Shown: positions 1 through 15,500 of the stretch, one piece after another
Numbering within the stretch: the first letter of the stretch is position 1
How the letters are laid out: every line of letters begins with the position of its first letter
Assembly: GCA_907164885.2 (NCBI GenBank)
Contig: OU015503.1
Coordinates: 129,492,877-129,556,876, forward strand
DNA from: Dolomedes plantarius
Lineage: Eukaryota; Arthropoda; Arachnida; Araneae; Dolomedidae
DNA: 64,000 nt
Direction of reading: 5' to 3'
Position numbers and translations under genes: made by a program
The notes under the pieces: generated by a model
What the model was told of the DNA's origin: nothing
Seen by the model: the letters and a program-made list of their open reading frames with translations, nothing else
The model's database searches: none

Positions 1-116
1 AATAATTTTACAGAGGAAACACCTCTGGGAAGGTCTTTTTTCTAGTGTTATTGACTAGAACAATCATTTCACTAGACATGCATTCATTGGAAGTATAGAC
101 TGCATGGAGTGCTTAC

Positions 117-197
117 CTTATACGTATCCCGAAACTTGTCAATTTCTCTATGAATAAGAGACTTTTTGTCTTCTTCTAAGTCCATTTCATCTAATTC
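117..197 (-). CDS. RBM25: RBM25 exon 10
   Basis: A 27-codon exon from a TTTCTAG acceptor to a GTAAGC donor. It encodes ELDEMDLEEDKKSLIHREID followed by KFRDTYK, the conserved block that precedes the long charged region of RBM25. The gene continues past position 1. Confidence 0.94.
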
Positions 198-3100
198 CTA
201 GAAAGAAAAACATTTTTTCAAAAAACAAATTATTCAATTATGCATTTATTTCCTGCCTGTAATCTGCAGATTTTTGAATTGCTTGATGCTGATCACAGAC
301 CACAGCATATTATGCATTTTTTTTTCTTTTCTTAGGACTAAGGGGGCGTAACATTGCCTTACAATGGATTCCCAGTCATGGTGGTCTCTCCGAAAACAAT
401 ATAGCAGACAGACTGGCACAGAGTTACATCAACCAAGTTTGCTAACTGACTATCTTACTGTGAAGAGAATTTTTAAATCTAACATCAAATCATGTTGGTG
501 GGTCTCTATGGAGAGTCTGTCAGTCAAATACCCTCCTTCCTGAGGTCTCCTGTTCCCCCTGGCCTACTCAGAGCTGTGAGCAAAATGAACTTTCGGCTCA
601 AAACAACCTTTACCATATTGGTCTGGTGGCTTCAACGATATGACTGGCGCCCACCTCTGTGTTGCCCAGAATTCAGATATGCGGATGATGTTCATACTGC
701 TTTTCTTGTTTCAAGACTTTATTGGGATGCCCAACAGATGGTGTAACTTGACCAAACTATGGCATAGGGGGAAAAAAAATTTCCTGAAAACTAGTACCTA
801 ATATACAGGGTGTTTCAAAAAGAATCATTCGATTTAAAAAAATCATAACTATTCATCTTTTAATCCATTTTGATCGAATAATGTATAGGCAGAAAGTGGG
901 AAATCTCAAGTTTCACGCAGCTGCCAACAAGTAGCGCTAACGCTCTTCATTCACCCGCTGCCACTTCAGTGTTTGTAAAGATGGCAACTGCACTACAGAA
1001 ATCATTTTGTGTTCTACACTTTGCGAATTGTGAATCCGTAACAACTGTTCAGAATGATTTTTGTCGTCAAAACCCTGGTTGATTGAAGTTCCTACCTCTC
1101 AAAGCATTAGGTGATGGTATAAACAATTCCAAGACACGAGTTGTCTGTACACATAACAGCCGTGGAAGCAGTGTAATGCAGACATGCTCGCAAAAGTTTG
1201 GGACGAATTTGCCTACCATATAGACATATGTCGTGCATACAAAGGTGGGCATATTGAGCACCTTTAATTTGGTTTGTAAAAAACTTTAGGATTAGCCATG
1301 TAATATAAAATTAATTTTAAGTTTCTAAGGTCAATATTTTTCATAATACACTCATTTCAAATTAGGTGATTCTTTTTTAAACACCCTGTACTTTCTATTG
1401 ACAATGACAGATGGGTGCATAGTCTGAGAAACTATTTCATCACAGAATGACACACTGGGAGTTACATCGATGGCTCATCATTTTGTAAATGTAGTATCTG
1501 AAGTTTTGACCAACAATTTGTAAAAAGATCAAAAGGAAATAAGTCAAATTAAATGCATGTACAGGGCTTCAATCCACTCTTTTGTCAGCCATTAATACAA
1601 CTTTTGAAAATATTATCCCATTGCAAGCTCTTTAATCAAAATTAAAGGTAAACATTTTAATTGCATCATAAAATAGTTACATTCTTTAGCAGTACTAGAT
1701 GTAATAAAAGCGAGAATGTAAGCTGATAATACACCATCACAGAACACGGGAAAACAAAAAATTAGGATTGGCAAATTCACAGTTGGTAACTAGACTTGAA
1801 GAGCATGAAGCTACAACCTTCACTGAAGAATCAAGCAAACTGGAGAGATGTACATTCATTTTGAATACAAAAGCAGTAACTACTGCTATATCCACTTTTT
1901 CATGGGTGCTGCAAAGTTGATTCTCTTAGTCTAATGGTTTACATAGTTCATAATTTCCAATGTGATCCAATGTGAATGGTCTTCTTTAAATGTCAATACA
2001 CAACATGTTGAGTGAGCTTGCTGAATAGAAGTCATTCAGTGGTAACAATCAAAGTTAACTTTCACAAATTTTATTAGTACACAGTAATACACTGCAGCAG
2101 ATAACAGGCAGGAAATTACAATGATTTAAAATGAAATAACACACTTTCAAAGATTATAACTTCAATAACAGTAGATTATAGAGTAGCAGCTGCAGCTTGC
2201 ATGTCATTTAAACTAAGAATACCTGGAAAAAAAAACTTCAAAATGACCAGTTTTTAATTTCCAGTTTTTTTTCAAGTCAAAATGACCAGTTTTTAAGCAC
2301 TATTGTAACTAAGAATTGTCAATAAAAATTAAAACAAATTTACTGAACTAGCTAAAAACTCAATACTGACTGACTAACTGGTTGCAATCTTTAAAGTTTC
2401 ACTCTCACTTTCAGAAAGAGGGAGTCAATTTAACTTCTAGCTTTTTGAGTCAAAAGTAAAAGACATTTCACAGCATAAGAACAGATACTTACATTCTTTT
2501 TTAATCTCTCATAATCTATACGAGGCTTGGGACTCATATTTTCAGAATTTGAATTTTTGTCAGGCTGGTGAGATGACATCACAGGTGACGCAACATCTGA
2601 AAAAAAATTTAATTTTTCAGGGAAAACTATTCAATATTTATCAGATAAAATTCACATCGAACCACAATAAAATATTAAAATTTCTCTCAACATTTGTCAC
2701 GTTACTTATCTTTGTAACTAATTTTTAAGTCTTTCCTAAGAGGCAATACAAAAATATTTACAATTAAGGAAATATTTGATTATTTTTCAGTTCCATGGTC
2801 TCAAGTTAATTTTGCCCGAATTGTTTATTATTAAACTTTACTTTTAGGCAAAATAAGAAACTGTTATAAGTATAAAGTAAACTAAAAGCAGAAATGCTTT
2901 TGATACTGGTTATAATGAGCATATTTGGGGCTGAAGAAATGGTTTGACATTTGTAATAATCAGAAAATTGACCTGGATGATTGTTTACAGTCAATTTATA
3001 ACAAAAAAAAAAAAAGGGGGGATGGGGTCCCGCAACCTGCTAAAACACATTCCTTTTCTTTGTAGGCTGACTCTGAGTCACAAAAATTTAGAGTAATTCT

Positions 3101-6100
3101 GTATTTTGTATTTCTATTCACTCCAGCATACTTGTTGGCTATACCATGCTGAAGAGCCTATGACATAGTAGTTCTTAGCCCGTAAATGATAACATCTGTC
3201 AGAATCACTCTTAACATTAACATCCGTCCATGAGACTAAGTTGGATTTCGTGGCCCATTACTTATGTAATTTTCCAATTTTTATTTCATTTTAGCTCTGT
3301 ATTTGAGGTATTATTGATTTAGAAAATATATTTACACTTGGTTTGAATTTTAATATAACTTTGTTTAAGCTTTTAAATGCATTTTTCAGCTTTTTTTTTT
3401 TTTTTTTTTAACCATTTCTTGTCTTTAAATTGTTATAAGTCAAGAACCATTACAGATAAATGGTTCAAACTTGGAACATGTCTTTTTCAATTCTTTTACT
3501 TTTAAAAAAAAATTTACTGAATCAGAATTCAATTTTAATTTTGAAAATATTTTTTTTTAAATAAGTTACTTTTTTTAAAAAATTTTTACTCTAAATATTA
3601 TTAATTTTTTTTTAATTAATATTTTAAAAAACACTGAATCAAAATTAAAACTTATACTTCTGTTTAATATATACTGTTTTTTTTAATTCAACAATATTTC
3701 AAGTTATGATTTTAAATTGCCCCACTTTTTTTAAAAAAAACTTAAATTTTTAAAAACTTTATGAGAAGTTTTATGATGCGATTTTGTTTACAAATTATAT
3801 GGTTAACTATCACAAAAAAATTCAAAATTTTAACTCAATAAATAAAAAAAAATTTAAGATTTGTAAGATGTGACCCTAGACGGACCAAATACGTACTTTT
3901 AAAGTAATATCCGTCTCTAGAGCGGAGTGAGTATTCTTGGAATGCTAAATCTAAGGTGATAAAGTAAACAAAATTCAAAGATAAACAAACACAAACAAGG
4001 TCATCGAATAATTGAAGCATAGGTCGAACATGAGGGTTTCAAATCGATAATTACGCACCCTAGCGGGAAAAGTATGAACTCTATCCAACCGAGAGACTGA
4101 TGTTACCATTTACGGGTTAACCTGAGGGGGAGGGGGGAAGGGTGCACCCCCTGGGAGGCATGAGTGATATTTAGGAGCAGGGGGGGGGGGGAAGAAAAAA
4201 TATATAGAACTTATTTTTACAAGACTTGTGAAAACAAAAATTAAATTGAACGATTGGGTATATAACAGTTACCCTATTTCTATTACTCTTGATTTCTTAT
4301 TTTTTGACTGCAATGATATATAATAATGTATAAAGGTTTGCAACATGAGCTTCACATTGGGTTCAAATCCCGACGCTACCATGTTGTCTGCTCATAGGGA
4401 GCAATGGTGGCTCACTTAAATGGCGCTCCCATAATAAAGTGGCCAGCAAGACTTTGTGGTGGTGTTGGGTCAATGTCAAAGAGGTAAGTGCCTGCCGCAT
4501 TGAAAAAAAAAAAAAGAAATGATTGCAACATTATCAGCCTAATCCTAAATTCTACTCTTTCCCATGTAATCACTTTTTACAATAAATTTTTTGCTTTGTT
4601 ACAAGCCAGGAGGAGGGGCATACACATAAAAAAGTTTGAGAGTCACTGCTATAACAAGCCTATGTCATCTGCATATAGGATGGTAAAGAAAGTTCTCAAT
4701 GTGTCAAAAATCTCCCATCAGTGATAAGGCTTGTAATAAGCCTTATGCCTTATCAAGAGGGGGAATGTTGGGTTGCCCCCACTTTTTTTTTTTCCAGTGA
4801 TTTTCATTTATATTTTCTTTCTCTGTTTATTAGTTACTGGCTGAATACCCGTGCTTCGCTACAGAGTACATTCAAAATAAATACAACTGCCAAAGTATGC
4901 AATTAATGCCCCCCCCCCCCAAAAAAAAAAAAATTATATCTATAAAAAAAATCTTAACAGATTGTTACCAACAAAATAGTGTAGAAGAAAATATTCAAAT
5001 TAAATACAATGGTCAATGGTTGCAATTAATTCGTATGTTTAATATCCATAAAACATACTCATTTGAATTAAATTCTGTAAAAACTGCCATCTCAATCAGT
5101 CTAGTGGTTCAGTTTTATCCTTCACCACATTTTAATATTTCTTTTGTCAATTTATTACGTTCTGCACACGACGCAAAATTAATTTAAAGTATTACAAAAA
5201 GAAAAGAAACTCTGATCAGCATTTAATAAATTAAATTCTAAAAATAAATCTTTAAAAATTCGCCAAAAATCAGAAAATGGTGGTAAAGATTTGAAAAAGA
5301 TTTCATTTTAAAGGAATTATTAGGATCTTTCTCACAATATCAATTTTATAACCCTCAGATTATTATTTTAAATACAAACTTTAAAGAATGTTACAAAAAC
5401 AGCTTAAAAATTTTATTCCAAAAAAAAAATCTTAAGAATTTTTTTTCAAAAATCTTTCTTAGTTCACCCCTACACTATAAGAAGAATCGTCATGCCAAAT
5501 TTCAACCCTTTAGGTCCAGGAGTTTGGTCTGTTCGTTATCTGTCAGTCAGTCAGTTATGGAATTATTTTATATATATGATTATATTTATTTAAAGGCATG
5601 CATTTCTGGTTCATAAATGATGCAAATTTTATGAGCCATGATGTGATTGGCTAGCTTCACTGGAAAGCTGGAAGTGTTCATGAGATATTTCAGCAATTCT
5701 AGCAGTTTGGCAGGCAATGTAGCTTGTGGTATGTGAGAGGCAGCATATGAGTCTGTTATATTCTATTTTTTGCAATATTTTCAACAGGGAATGGTAATGT
5801 AACTCACCTTTATCCTCCACGGATTTATTAAGCTCTGAAGAATGCGCATTGATGAGGGACTGTAGGCTAGTCATGATAGCATTATCCCGTTGCTTGGTCA
5901 TTTCGTCCAAAGCATCGTCACTCGTCTCCCCTTCCTCTTTGCTGCTGTCTTCTTTCTCTTTGCTCTCTTTGCCATCGTCGTCTTGCAATTTGGCAAGTTT
6001 GGTGGCCTTGTACTCGTCTAACTTTTCTTTTGTTTTAGCATCCACTTTCACCTAACATGGGGTGGAAAGATTCATTAGGATCAAACAAATGCTGTTCCCA

Positions 6101-8749
6101 TCCATTTTAAATAGGATTCTACAATGGAACGTCACAGATGAAACCATGTACATGTAAAACGGATGACTTCCCTTTTCAACTGTGCAGTCAGGCAATTGGA
6201 TGCAACATAACAGATAACATTTGTTCTACAAGGTCTGTTTTCTTCAGCGCAATTGTGTAGGTAAACATTTCCATATGAATTTTAGATATTCATGCATTTT
6301 ACAAAATTTTTGCCCTCAGTTTAGGCAAGAGTTGAGAAGTAATATATTGTGTATATACTGTTATTTTTAGTTGATACACAGTAATGTATCTGACAAATAA
6401 TTTGATGGATCACAATTAATAACTGATTTAATGCTGTATTTCCTGATTTAATGCTGTAGTGCATATGTTCCTATAATTATATACTGATTTGGGATACACT
6501 CTCAGAACCTTAATTTTTTTTCTCTCTTGCATATTACATGTTTAATTGTCATTTAAAGAAAGAAAGAAAGGGCAATAAATAATTTAACTCTTGATTTGTA
6601 CATGGTCTTATAATATTTAATGATTAATGTACTAATGCCAATTTTTACAATATTAAAAATTCTTAACTTTGAAAACTTTTTTCACTCTTAAAATGCTATA
6701 ATAAAGCCCTCTGAAAGGTGCAGATTGATTTTCAAGGGTTCAAGGAGCCCTTTGAATTCTGAAAAGAGTACGATTAACTGAATTGCAAAATTTTAAAAAG
6801 AAATGGGGAAGGTCTATACTTAACCCCTTGACATATAAAGATGTCTCAGAAACGTCACGGGTTTCTCATGCCACTGACAATATTGACTTCTCTGACATGC
6901 ACATTTTACTGCATCTATGCTATGTAATATTTTAAATTTTTTTTTAACCTGTCTATCTGGCATATGGCTGATCTTCCCAAAGTGAGTATCCAACTTGGAT
7001 ACAGGCAAAAAATTGGGCATATTTTCCACTAGTAAAAAGCAATACCCTGCTAGGAGATGTCACGTGTACTCAAGAAGTGAAATGACTAGGCAGTGTAAAA
7101 AATGTCTAATACCACTACATTTACGATTTCAGGACTTTTGAGTTACTGTTAAATTTGTTATTTAATTATTCTAGTAACTTTTCCATTAGCCAGGTGCATT
7201 TGGCATTTGCTCTAACCAATATCGCCATCAGCAAGATGGAAAAGTCCCCTAACAACTCTAGAAAAACAGTTTGATAGGTAACTGATAGGCGAAATTTTGA
7301 TGAAGCATTGTCCCACACCAAATATTAGAAGATGATGATGGATCGGCAGGTATGAATCATGCGAGAGAACATGATTAAGGTCAGAGACCCAGTCAAATAA
7401 CCCCGAAATCCCCATGAATAAAAATTGGAAACTGACTAACCACAAACTACAATTGCTTTCTTCACAACTGTACAAATGATTAAGCAATTGTGATGAAGCA
7501 CCAAATGGCAAATTAATAAATATTGAGGAATGAATTTTGAATTCCTTTATTTGTTATAGTGCTTTTACCTTTTGTTTGTAATATGCCCAAAACCCAAGGA
7601 TACAAAATAAAAAGAACTTACGACTAGCTTCTTCTCTCCCAGTTCATAATCATGCAAAAGCCGCATGGCCCGCAAAGCAGATTCTGGGTCACCATACTCA
7701 CAAAATCCAAAAGCTGTGGGATGGAAAATAAAGTCATCATTTCAATGAAAAAAAAAATAGATCTTGCAAACAATTCAGACTCTTAAGAGATTCAGCATTG
7801 TCACTCCATAATATTCATAAATGCATATACCACCCACATTCTTATAGAACTCATACATATCAATACATCCCTATAAAGTGAAATCCTGATTTAACATAAC
7901 CCGTATTTAATGATTTCCTGCATATAACATCACTTTTCATTAGTCAATTAATTTCCTATACTTGAAATGTTAAAAAATCCCAGATTTAACATTATCATTT
8001 TGAAATATTTCCCGAATTTAATGTTTTTTTAAGGGGGAAAACTCAATAAAATTTTCCGAAAATTATGATGAAAAAAAAATGTTTCTTAACACAAGCAATA
8101 CTTGGAATCTCCCCTCTCTTTGTTCTTTCTTACCAACTGCAGGTGCAATATTCGAAATCCCTCCTTCCTTTAGAATGAGGAATTTAGTACGAAGAATTTA
8201 GAAAAATGATGTCTAAACAATTGTAAATGAAGAAATAAAATGAATGTTACCCAAATTAGTCTTTATTTTATGCTCAGTGTTTTGTTTTGTCTTTTTAACG
8301 TTTACCCGCATATAACGTCATTTTTTTATGGTTATTTTAAGGTCCCTTGAATAACATTAAATCGGGGTCCCAGTGCACATGTTTGTGTATACATATATAT
8401 ATGTATGTATGTATACACTCACACACATACTAAACATATCAAAATGCTTTCTAAGGAGGTATTTTGGCTCTGCTCCTAATAAAGAAAGCATAATTTGCTT
8501 TTGAAATCTGAATTTATAGTTACTTATGGAGAATATCAAGGTGTTTTGATTTGCTACAAATGTACTTATAGGAAGAAAAAAAAATACAGCCTTGTACTAT
8601 TGAAAATTGATATCTATACAAACTATACACTTTAAAATATTAATTTTAATTGATTAAAATTTCAACAAAAACATGCACTTATATTTCATTTCCAAAATTT
8701 TGTCAGAGACTAGAAAATGCGGGCACAATCAGTCTGTCATAATAAATAA

Positions 8750-8785
<36 letters not shown>

Positions 8786-9553
8786 TTATATTTTTTTTTT
8801 CACAGGGTACATTCAAAAATGAAATGAATAACTAAACAGATTAATCTGAAAAATTACTTAAAAAATTGCATACTTAAAAAATTAATAAAGTATTAAAAAT
8901 TGTTTATCTGTTCCCTCATATTTATCACATATAAGGAACTCATGCAATTAAGAAAATAAGTGCATGAGTTACTGAGGAAAGAACAAAAAAATCATACCTT
9001 GCAATTTTCCGTTGGCTCCTTGCACACGTTTCCAATTTAAAACAATGCCACACCGCTGAAATAAAGACAAATTCCTCAAATACAAAGAGTTACAACAGCA
9101 TTGGATAAGCATTGTTAGATTAAAACTATCAGTTAACCTCTAAAATTTTAGGATCTTAGATCTATATTTCATTTTACTTGTGGTTAATGTTAATTATTTT
9201 CATAATTATACATCAATTTTGTTAATTTTCGGCATTTTGCCATAATACCTACCTGTTCCCAACCTCTTAGCAAGGAAAATTGGCAACTCTTTGCATAACA
9301 TTGGCAAGAGGTTAGTATAATGGGAAAGTACCAATTATTCTTATCGATCACTTATTTCTACAGTTCGCAGTCAATTTCAGCACCCACACTCCTTTTTAAA
9401 AAGCAAAATTAACCAGGTAAAGTTAGAACAGGGACAGCACATTATTTTGTTGGAGACAAGAAAAAAGAATTTCTTTGTAGGAAAGTTGGAGAAAGTAGGA
9501 AAAAAAATAATAGGAGGAGAAATAGGATTTTTATTTAATTTATTTTTTTTTAT

Positions 9554-9584
<31 letters not shown>

Positions 9585-12500
9585 GGGTGTTTCAAATTTG
9601 ATAGAGAAATTTTTCTGAAAAAAAAAAGGTAAAATTTTACACTAAGTAAGAACAATAATGGATTGTATATAAAAAAACTTCAAAAATTTTTGAAACAGCA
9701 AATATATTGTTCAATTCACAAAAATTAATAAGTTGCAAGTGCCTCATTTACAACTAATACATTGGCCATTTCGACCCAAACCTTAAAAATAAAAAATAAA
9801 GATTTCTACTACATTACAAAAATAAAGAAAATGAGAGAAATAGGAAAAGTAATGAATAGAGAAAAAGCAGAGACCATGGTTATCTATTATTATACTATAA
9901 CCACATTATAACTTCTAGAAAATTAAGTTTGTAGTTCTATACTTTATTTTACAATTCTTTTGTAATGCAAATTAAGATTACACTTTGAGTCAATTATCCA
10001 GAATGTAAAGAAACAAGACATTTATAGGTAAAAAGCCTCTGGTACATCAATTCACTTTCAAATCAAACTTTTTTCAAAGATAAAACCAACAAGGATATAA
10101 GTAAGACAAGGTAACAATTTTCTGGCTAAAGAGTAGGATAGGAGAAAAAAAATTATAAAAAAAAAAGGGGAAATTATTTTGAAAAAAAGTCAAATATGTT
10201 GTAAACAAAAACAAATTTTGATTATGTGAATTAAAAAAACTTTAAAACTGAAAAATGTTCCATTTAGGTGCAAAGATCATTAAGTATAACATGTGCCTAG
10301 TACACAACCTACATATTGAACCACCTGTTAAAACTAAAATAGATATCTAAAAAGTAGGAAAATAAGAAATGGTGTTCCAAAAAGTAGTGAAATAAGCAAA
10401 AGTACAGACCCTATGATGTTCAACAATTTCTTAAGGTCATAACAAAATATGTTCCCAGCAATTTCTATGATGCTGTAAACACCATTTTGTAAACATTGTG
10501 AACAAAAATTAAGTTTTAGTTTGGTTTGAAGCGCTACAGCAATTTTTGCTACACAAGGGCCAATTACACTGGGACCTACTGTTTAAAACCGATTCTGACA
10601 AACCGATTTCCGAAACATCCATGCCATGAGTGGACTCTGGTATCTAATGCCAGTGCCTTAGCCATCCGGCCACAAATTAAGGCCTTAATTGCATTTAATA
10701 AGGGCATTTTGTAAAATGTGTTTGAGACACTTTCTATTTTTGTCTACATACCTTGTTAAAATGTGACACACTCAATTTTGAGTTATTCGATAACACTTCA
10801 TAATTTTAAATATTAAAGAGAAAAACAGTAACAGAAGTTTCAAGTTTGCAGTTAAAAACCATGAAAACGTATAACCCCTTTTACCACAATCATAATTTTA
10901 GCTCACACATCACTGAACTGATGACATAATATACCTACATCTTCCACGAAATACTTTAGCATGAGTAAGAGTGGTATAGTTATGAAAATGAAAACTAGCA
11001 CAGAATGTAAAGTGAAATAAAAACAAAAAAATTTTATAAATATGCATATTAAAACTAAAAAAAAATCCTTCCAAAATACTTAACACTTCACAGACCCCGT
11101 AAGATTATTATAAACATGATAAAAACACTTTAAAAACTTTGAAAACAAAAACCACAACAAATAAAAGTATTAAAGCCCCTCAAAAATTATTTAAATGTTT
11201 TATTTCTGAAGTTCAAACTTAAAAATATTTGACTATTAAAATTACAATCTTTTAATTATTTCTACTAAAATATCAACTTCTTGAAATCATAATAATAAAT
11301 TTTAAAAAGTTACAACTCTTCTTCACATTTAAATGTTCAGAACGGGAAGGTGAGAGCAATAATATCAAATAAATGTTCTCACTCTGACCCAAATGCAATT
11401 AAAAAAAAAGTGTCCCCACATACGCTCGTTGACAGAAAAATTGAAAATTTTAGAATTGCAACTCCAAAAAAGGTACTTTAAGGACTGGCAAGTTGTTTGC
11501 CACTTGTCCATGATGACATTCGCACTACAAAAATAATGACCCTAAATGTAAAACATATTTAGTATTCACCCTTCACTACAGAAACCCTGTCTAGCACGGA
11601 ACCCATTACAAGCTAAATAATCTATTTGTTCCAACTGTTTTACAGTACCTGTAATATTTGCCGTACTAAAGTGTCAGGAGCTCTGTCTGTTATGTTACCC
11701 ACAAATACAGTCACAGGTGGTCCTTTAGGAAGGTCAGGCTGTTGTTCCACATTGTTCTGAAAATTTACAATACCACACTACGATCAAAGAAACAGAAGAT
11801 TTATTATTTTCAAACTGCCAAGCACAGACTTTACAAGAAAATTCACAGACAGAAATGAATACTTACCAACTTACTCGGATTTTACATTTTTTAAATATGT
11901 TTTCATGATGATTTTGACTCAATTTAAATTCAACAAAACACTTTATAACTTTTAACTTTGCTATAGGGTCATGGAGAGCATCATGTCATGAGAAAAAAAA
12001 ACAACAAGGATAGTGTTGCATGAAAAAATAAGGGTATAAATAATTCCTCAAAAGCCTAGAATGGATAAAGACTGATGGGGATGCGTTCTCACAACCCACG
12101 GACCAGCTGCATATTTTTCGAGGATTCCAATTCAAGTTCCTACCGAAATATTGAACACGTGGGGGATTCAAAAACTATCACATGCGAATTCTAACTGAAA
12201 AGAAGCAGAAAAGAAGAACTAATTCTTCTTTTCTGCTACCTAATCCCACAAGTTTCCTCTTTACCAACAAATCTGGGAGTTCTGCGGGTTAAAAATCCTC
12301 AGCCGCTATTATGTCTCTTCAGGCTCGTTATTCAGAGTATGCTGATGTTATAGAAGCAATAAACATGCCATCAGGATCCACGACTGTCATCCGGGTTAAT
12401 CCCATGGTCCCTGCATTTCAAAGCCGCACATTATCTCCCAACAAAGGGAATGCAGCAAGAGATAGTCAGAGACTTGGTGTATTTTAGGGAGATCCCCATG

Positions 12501-15500
12501 TAACTGCGAGAGAAGGCAGTCGTGTTTTTTAAGCTCCTGTGGGAGGCTAATAGGGTCCCGGAGCATACTGTTAAATCCCTCTGCACTTAAGTTAAAATTC
12601 ATTTCATTCTGTTGTACTAGTTTAATGTTAATTTGTTTTGTGTCTTTGTTATTAAATCTGTTAAGTTTAAGCTTTGGCCTTATCATTCACAACTAGGACT
12701 TTATTCTTAGACACGATTTTATTAATTTTAAAAAGCATGAGAGAATAGCCTACTACGATGCCACAAGACACACCATAAACAATTTCAAAATGTAAAATTC
12801 GACTAAACTGGATTTGCAGAAGAAATAAAAATATATTCATAAGCACCTACAGCAAAAGAGAAAGTATGCTGAATAGTATAAAAAAATATTCAGAGTGCTA
12901 AGGCTTTCAATATTATCTAAAACAGATAAAACCAAAAAACCTTAACATTTCAAATCAATTTTATTCGTTTAAAAATGTAAAAATATCTTGAGGTCTCGCA
13001 AAAAAATTTATATTTCAATTAAAATATTTATTCACTTTCTTAAAAAATTGAGCTTGCTATCCTATACATCTTGAGGTTATACAAAATAAATAGGTAAAAT
13101 TTCATATTCAATATCTTAAAAAAAAAAAAAAAAAAAAAAAAAGAAGGCTTTATCAAATATATTCTGAGGTTATACTTTACACCAATACTACTACCTATAA
13201 AAAATTCAAATTAATAATGGGTAATATAAAACAGATACAATAGAACCTCGTTACAGCGAACCCCATATATAACGAACTCTCGGATATAGCAAACAAAAAT
13301 TTTGGTCCCACCTTTTACCTATTGCATTTAATGCTAATTTATCCTTTTATAGCAAACCTCCGAAATCTTAAGAATCAGCTACAACGAACCTTTTTTCAGT
13401 CGACTACTGAATTTTTTATTTTTAAACTTTTTAAGAATGTTCAAGAAGATAATGAAAATTTACCTATCGCAATGTGGATAGAAAAGCACAAAATTTCACC
13501 ACTCTCAGATTGTGACATGCAATTGTTCGAAACATGTGATGATGAAGTCATTACATATGAAAATCCGACCGATGAAGATATTGTGGAAGAAATTAAAACG
13601 AATCATTCTGAAACTGAAAATTCTGCATCTGATGCTGATGAAGAGGATCATATAAATGACGAAATCCCCACCATCTCGGATGTTACAGCAGCGATGTGTC
13701 ATTAATAAGTTTTTGTCTACACAAACAGTGGAAGAAAGAGTATTGAAGTCATTTGATGTATTGGACAAAAAAAATTCATAAAATGTTTTTGAAATCAGCA
13801 TCACGTCAGCAGAAGATTACAGATTTTTTCTGTATCAAAACAGTGAGCAACAATTAAAGGTAAAATGAATTTATTTCCATATGTCTTCATTTTTAGTTAA
13901 GGTGACTTGACTGCCTACATTGAAAATGTCATTTGACTATTTTTGTCAATTTTATTTTTTGCAAGAATCATGTAATTCAATCTTTTCTCTCTTCAAAACC
14001 GTTTCGATTTTAATTGTATATCAATTAGAAGCAGAGTTATAGCTATTTTAAAAAACATCGTCTGCTTCAAAAGTGAACCGGAAGTTTTGTTTTGAAACCG
14101 GAAGTTACCGTAAATTGCAGCTTCTAGCTAATTTGTATACGATTTTTTTCCCTAATTGATAATTAATATGTGCCATAATGTTGCTAGTGCACAGCAATTA
14201 CTTTTCTGCAGTTATTTAATTGATTTCTATTTTAAATGTTGGCAACTTTGTCATTCACTCTAGCGTTTGTTTACATCGCGTAGCGTGGGTTTCATTAGAC
14301 TTTTTATTGGTGTTTTTTTGTTAGTAATTCTCTCATTTTACTACCAAATTTTGTTTAAAATTATATCATAACTTGTTGTGATGGGTCATTGTAAAAGTTA
14401 CCGCTCAAAAAAGCGAAAGTTCAGCGGAAATCGCTTTACAAATCCACCTGCAAACTGTGATGTTGAGCACGATCGTGACACAACTTCAGTCGCAAATACA
14501 GCAATGATTACTGCTAGTTCCTCAAAACTGGAAGGTAGTAAACAGATCTTTTCATCTGCTACTTCTACTGAAGATAAATCTGAACTGTTTGGAAACCGTA
14601 TAATCAATATAACAACATTGATGTCAGTGTTTTCAGTATTATGTTGCCCTGAATGCTATAGTAATGAATTGTGTTTATCAGAAGATTCAAGGTTTGGTTT
14701 ACTTTCAAACTTTTGCGTAAAGTGCAAGAATTGCAATTTTTCAAAAGGATTTACATCTACAATAAAAGATAATAACAAGAATCAGATAAACACTACTTGT
14801 TTATGCATTAAGGCTGGTAGGAAAAGGTTATACTGCAGGAAAAACTGTTCTGCATGTTGGATTTACTTTTCTTACCAAAGTATCCTTTAGAAAACATGAA
14901 ATGAAAATAAAGCAGATTGTATGTAAAGCTGCCAAGGAAAGTATGGTGAGTGCTGCAAATGAAATTAAAAATCTTAAAGGTTCAACGGCAAGTATCACAA
15001 GCTGTGGTGTGACGATGGATGGTACCTGGCAGAAATGCAGTTACTCATCCCTCAATGGCTGTGTAAGTTGCATATCAGTTAACACCGGAAAGATATTAGA
15101 TATTGAAATACTGTCACATTTCTGCAGGATATGCAACAAAACTTCAAAATCTGTTTTATCTGATAGTGCACATGTTTGTAAGAATCACCAGGGCTCATCT
15201 TCGAGCATGGTAACCATTGGAGCATATCACATATTTGAACAGTCAGAAAATCTGAGGAAGCTACGCTATACGGATTATTATGGCGATGGCAACTGTAAAG
15301 CTTATGAAGCTGTAAAAAATATATATGGTGCTAATACGGTTACCAAATTAGAGTGCATAGGACATGTGCAAAAGAGAGTTGGTAATCGTCTTAGGAAGTT
15401 GAAAAAGTCTACAAAGGGTCTTGGGGGAAAAGGAAAGATAACTGATAAATTTATTGATAAATTACAAAACTATTATGGCATTGCAATTCGTAGTAATGTT

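Larger units (their letters stand above)
198..2492. other. RBM25 intron 9
   Basis: Holds a non-LTR RNase H remnant and a mariner deletion derivative, described separately. From about 1,390 to 2,490 only AT-rich intron sequence is seen. Confidence 0.8.
2597..5807. other. RBM25 intron 8
   Basis: AT-rich, with long poly-A/T tracts at 3,000-3,840. Contains a SINE-like unit and a Helitron (separate entries). A G-rich stretch at 4,110-4,195 looks repeat-derived but was not assigned. Confidence 0.7.

Noticed and set aside
5849..6055. Plus-strand frame opposite RBM25 exon 8
   Set aside because: Shadow of the acidic Glu/Lys/Ser exon; no independent support.
9377..9655. Open frames across the T/G-run on both strands (poly-Pro / poly-Gly peptides)
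   Set aside because: Produced by the homopolymer; no family similarity and inside an intron.
12396..12686. 96-codon minus-strand frame
   Set aside because: No recognisable motif, no splice context joining it to RBM25, and it lies in repeat-like sequence; not called as a gene.
13505..13804. Minus-strand frame opposite the Tigger remnant
   Set aside because: Antisense shadow of the plus-strand transposase frame.
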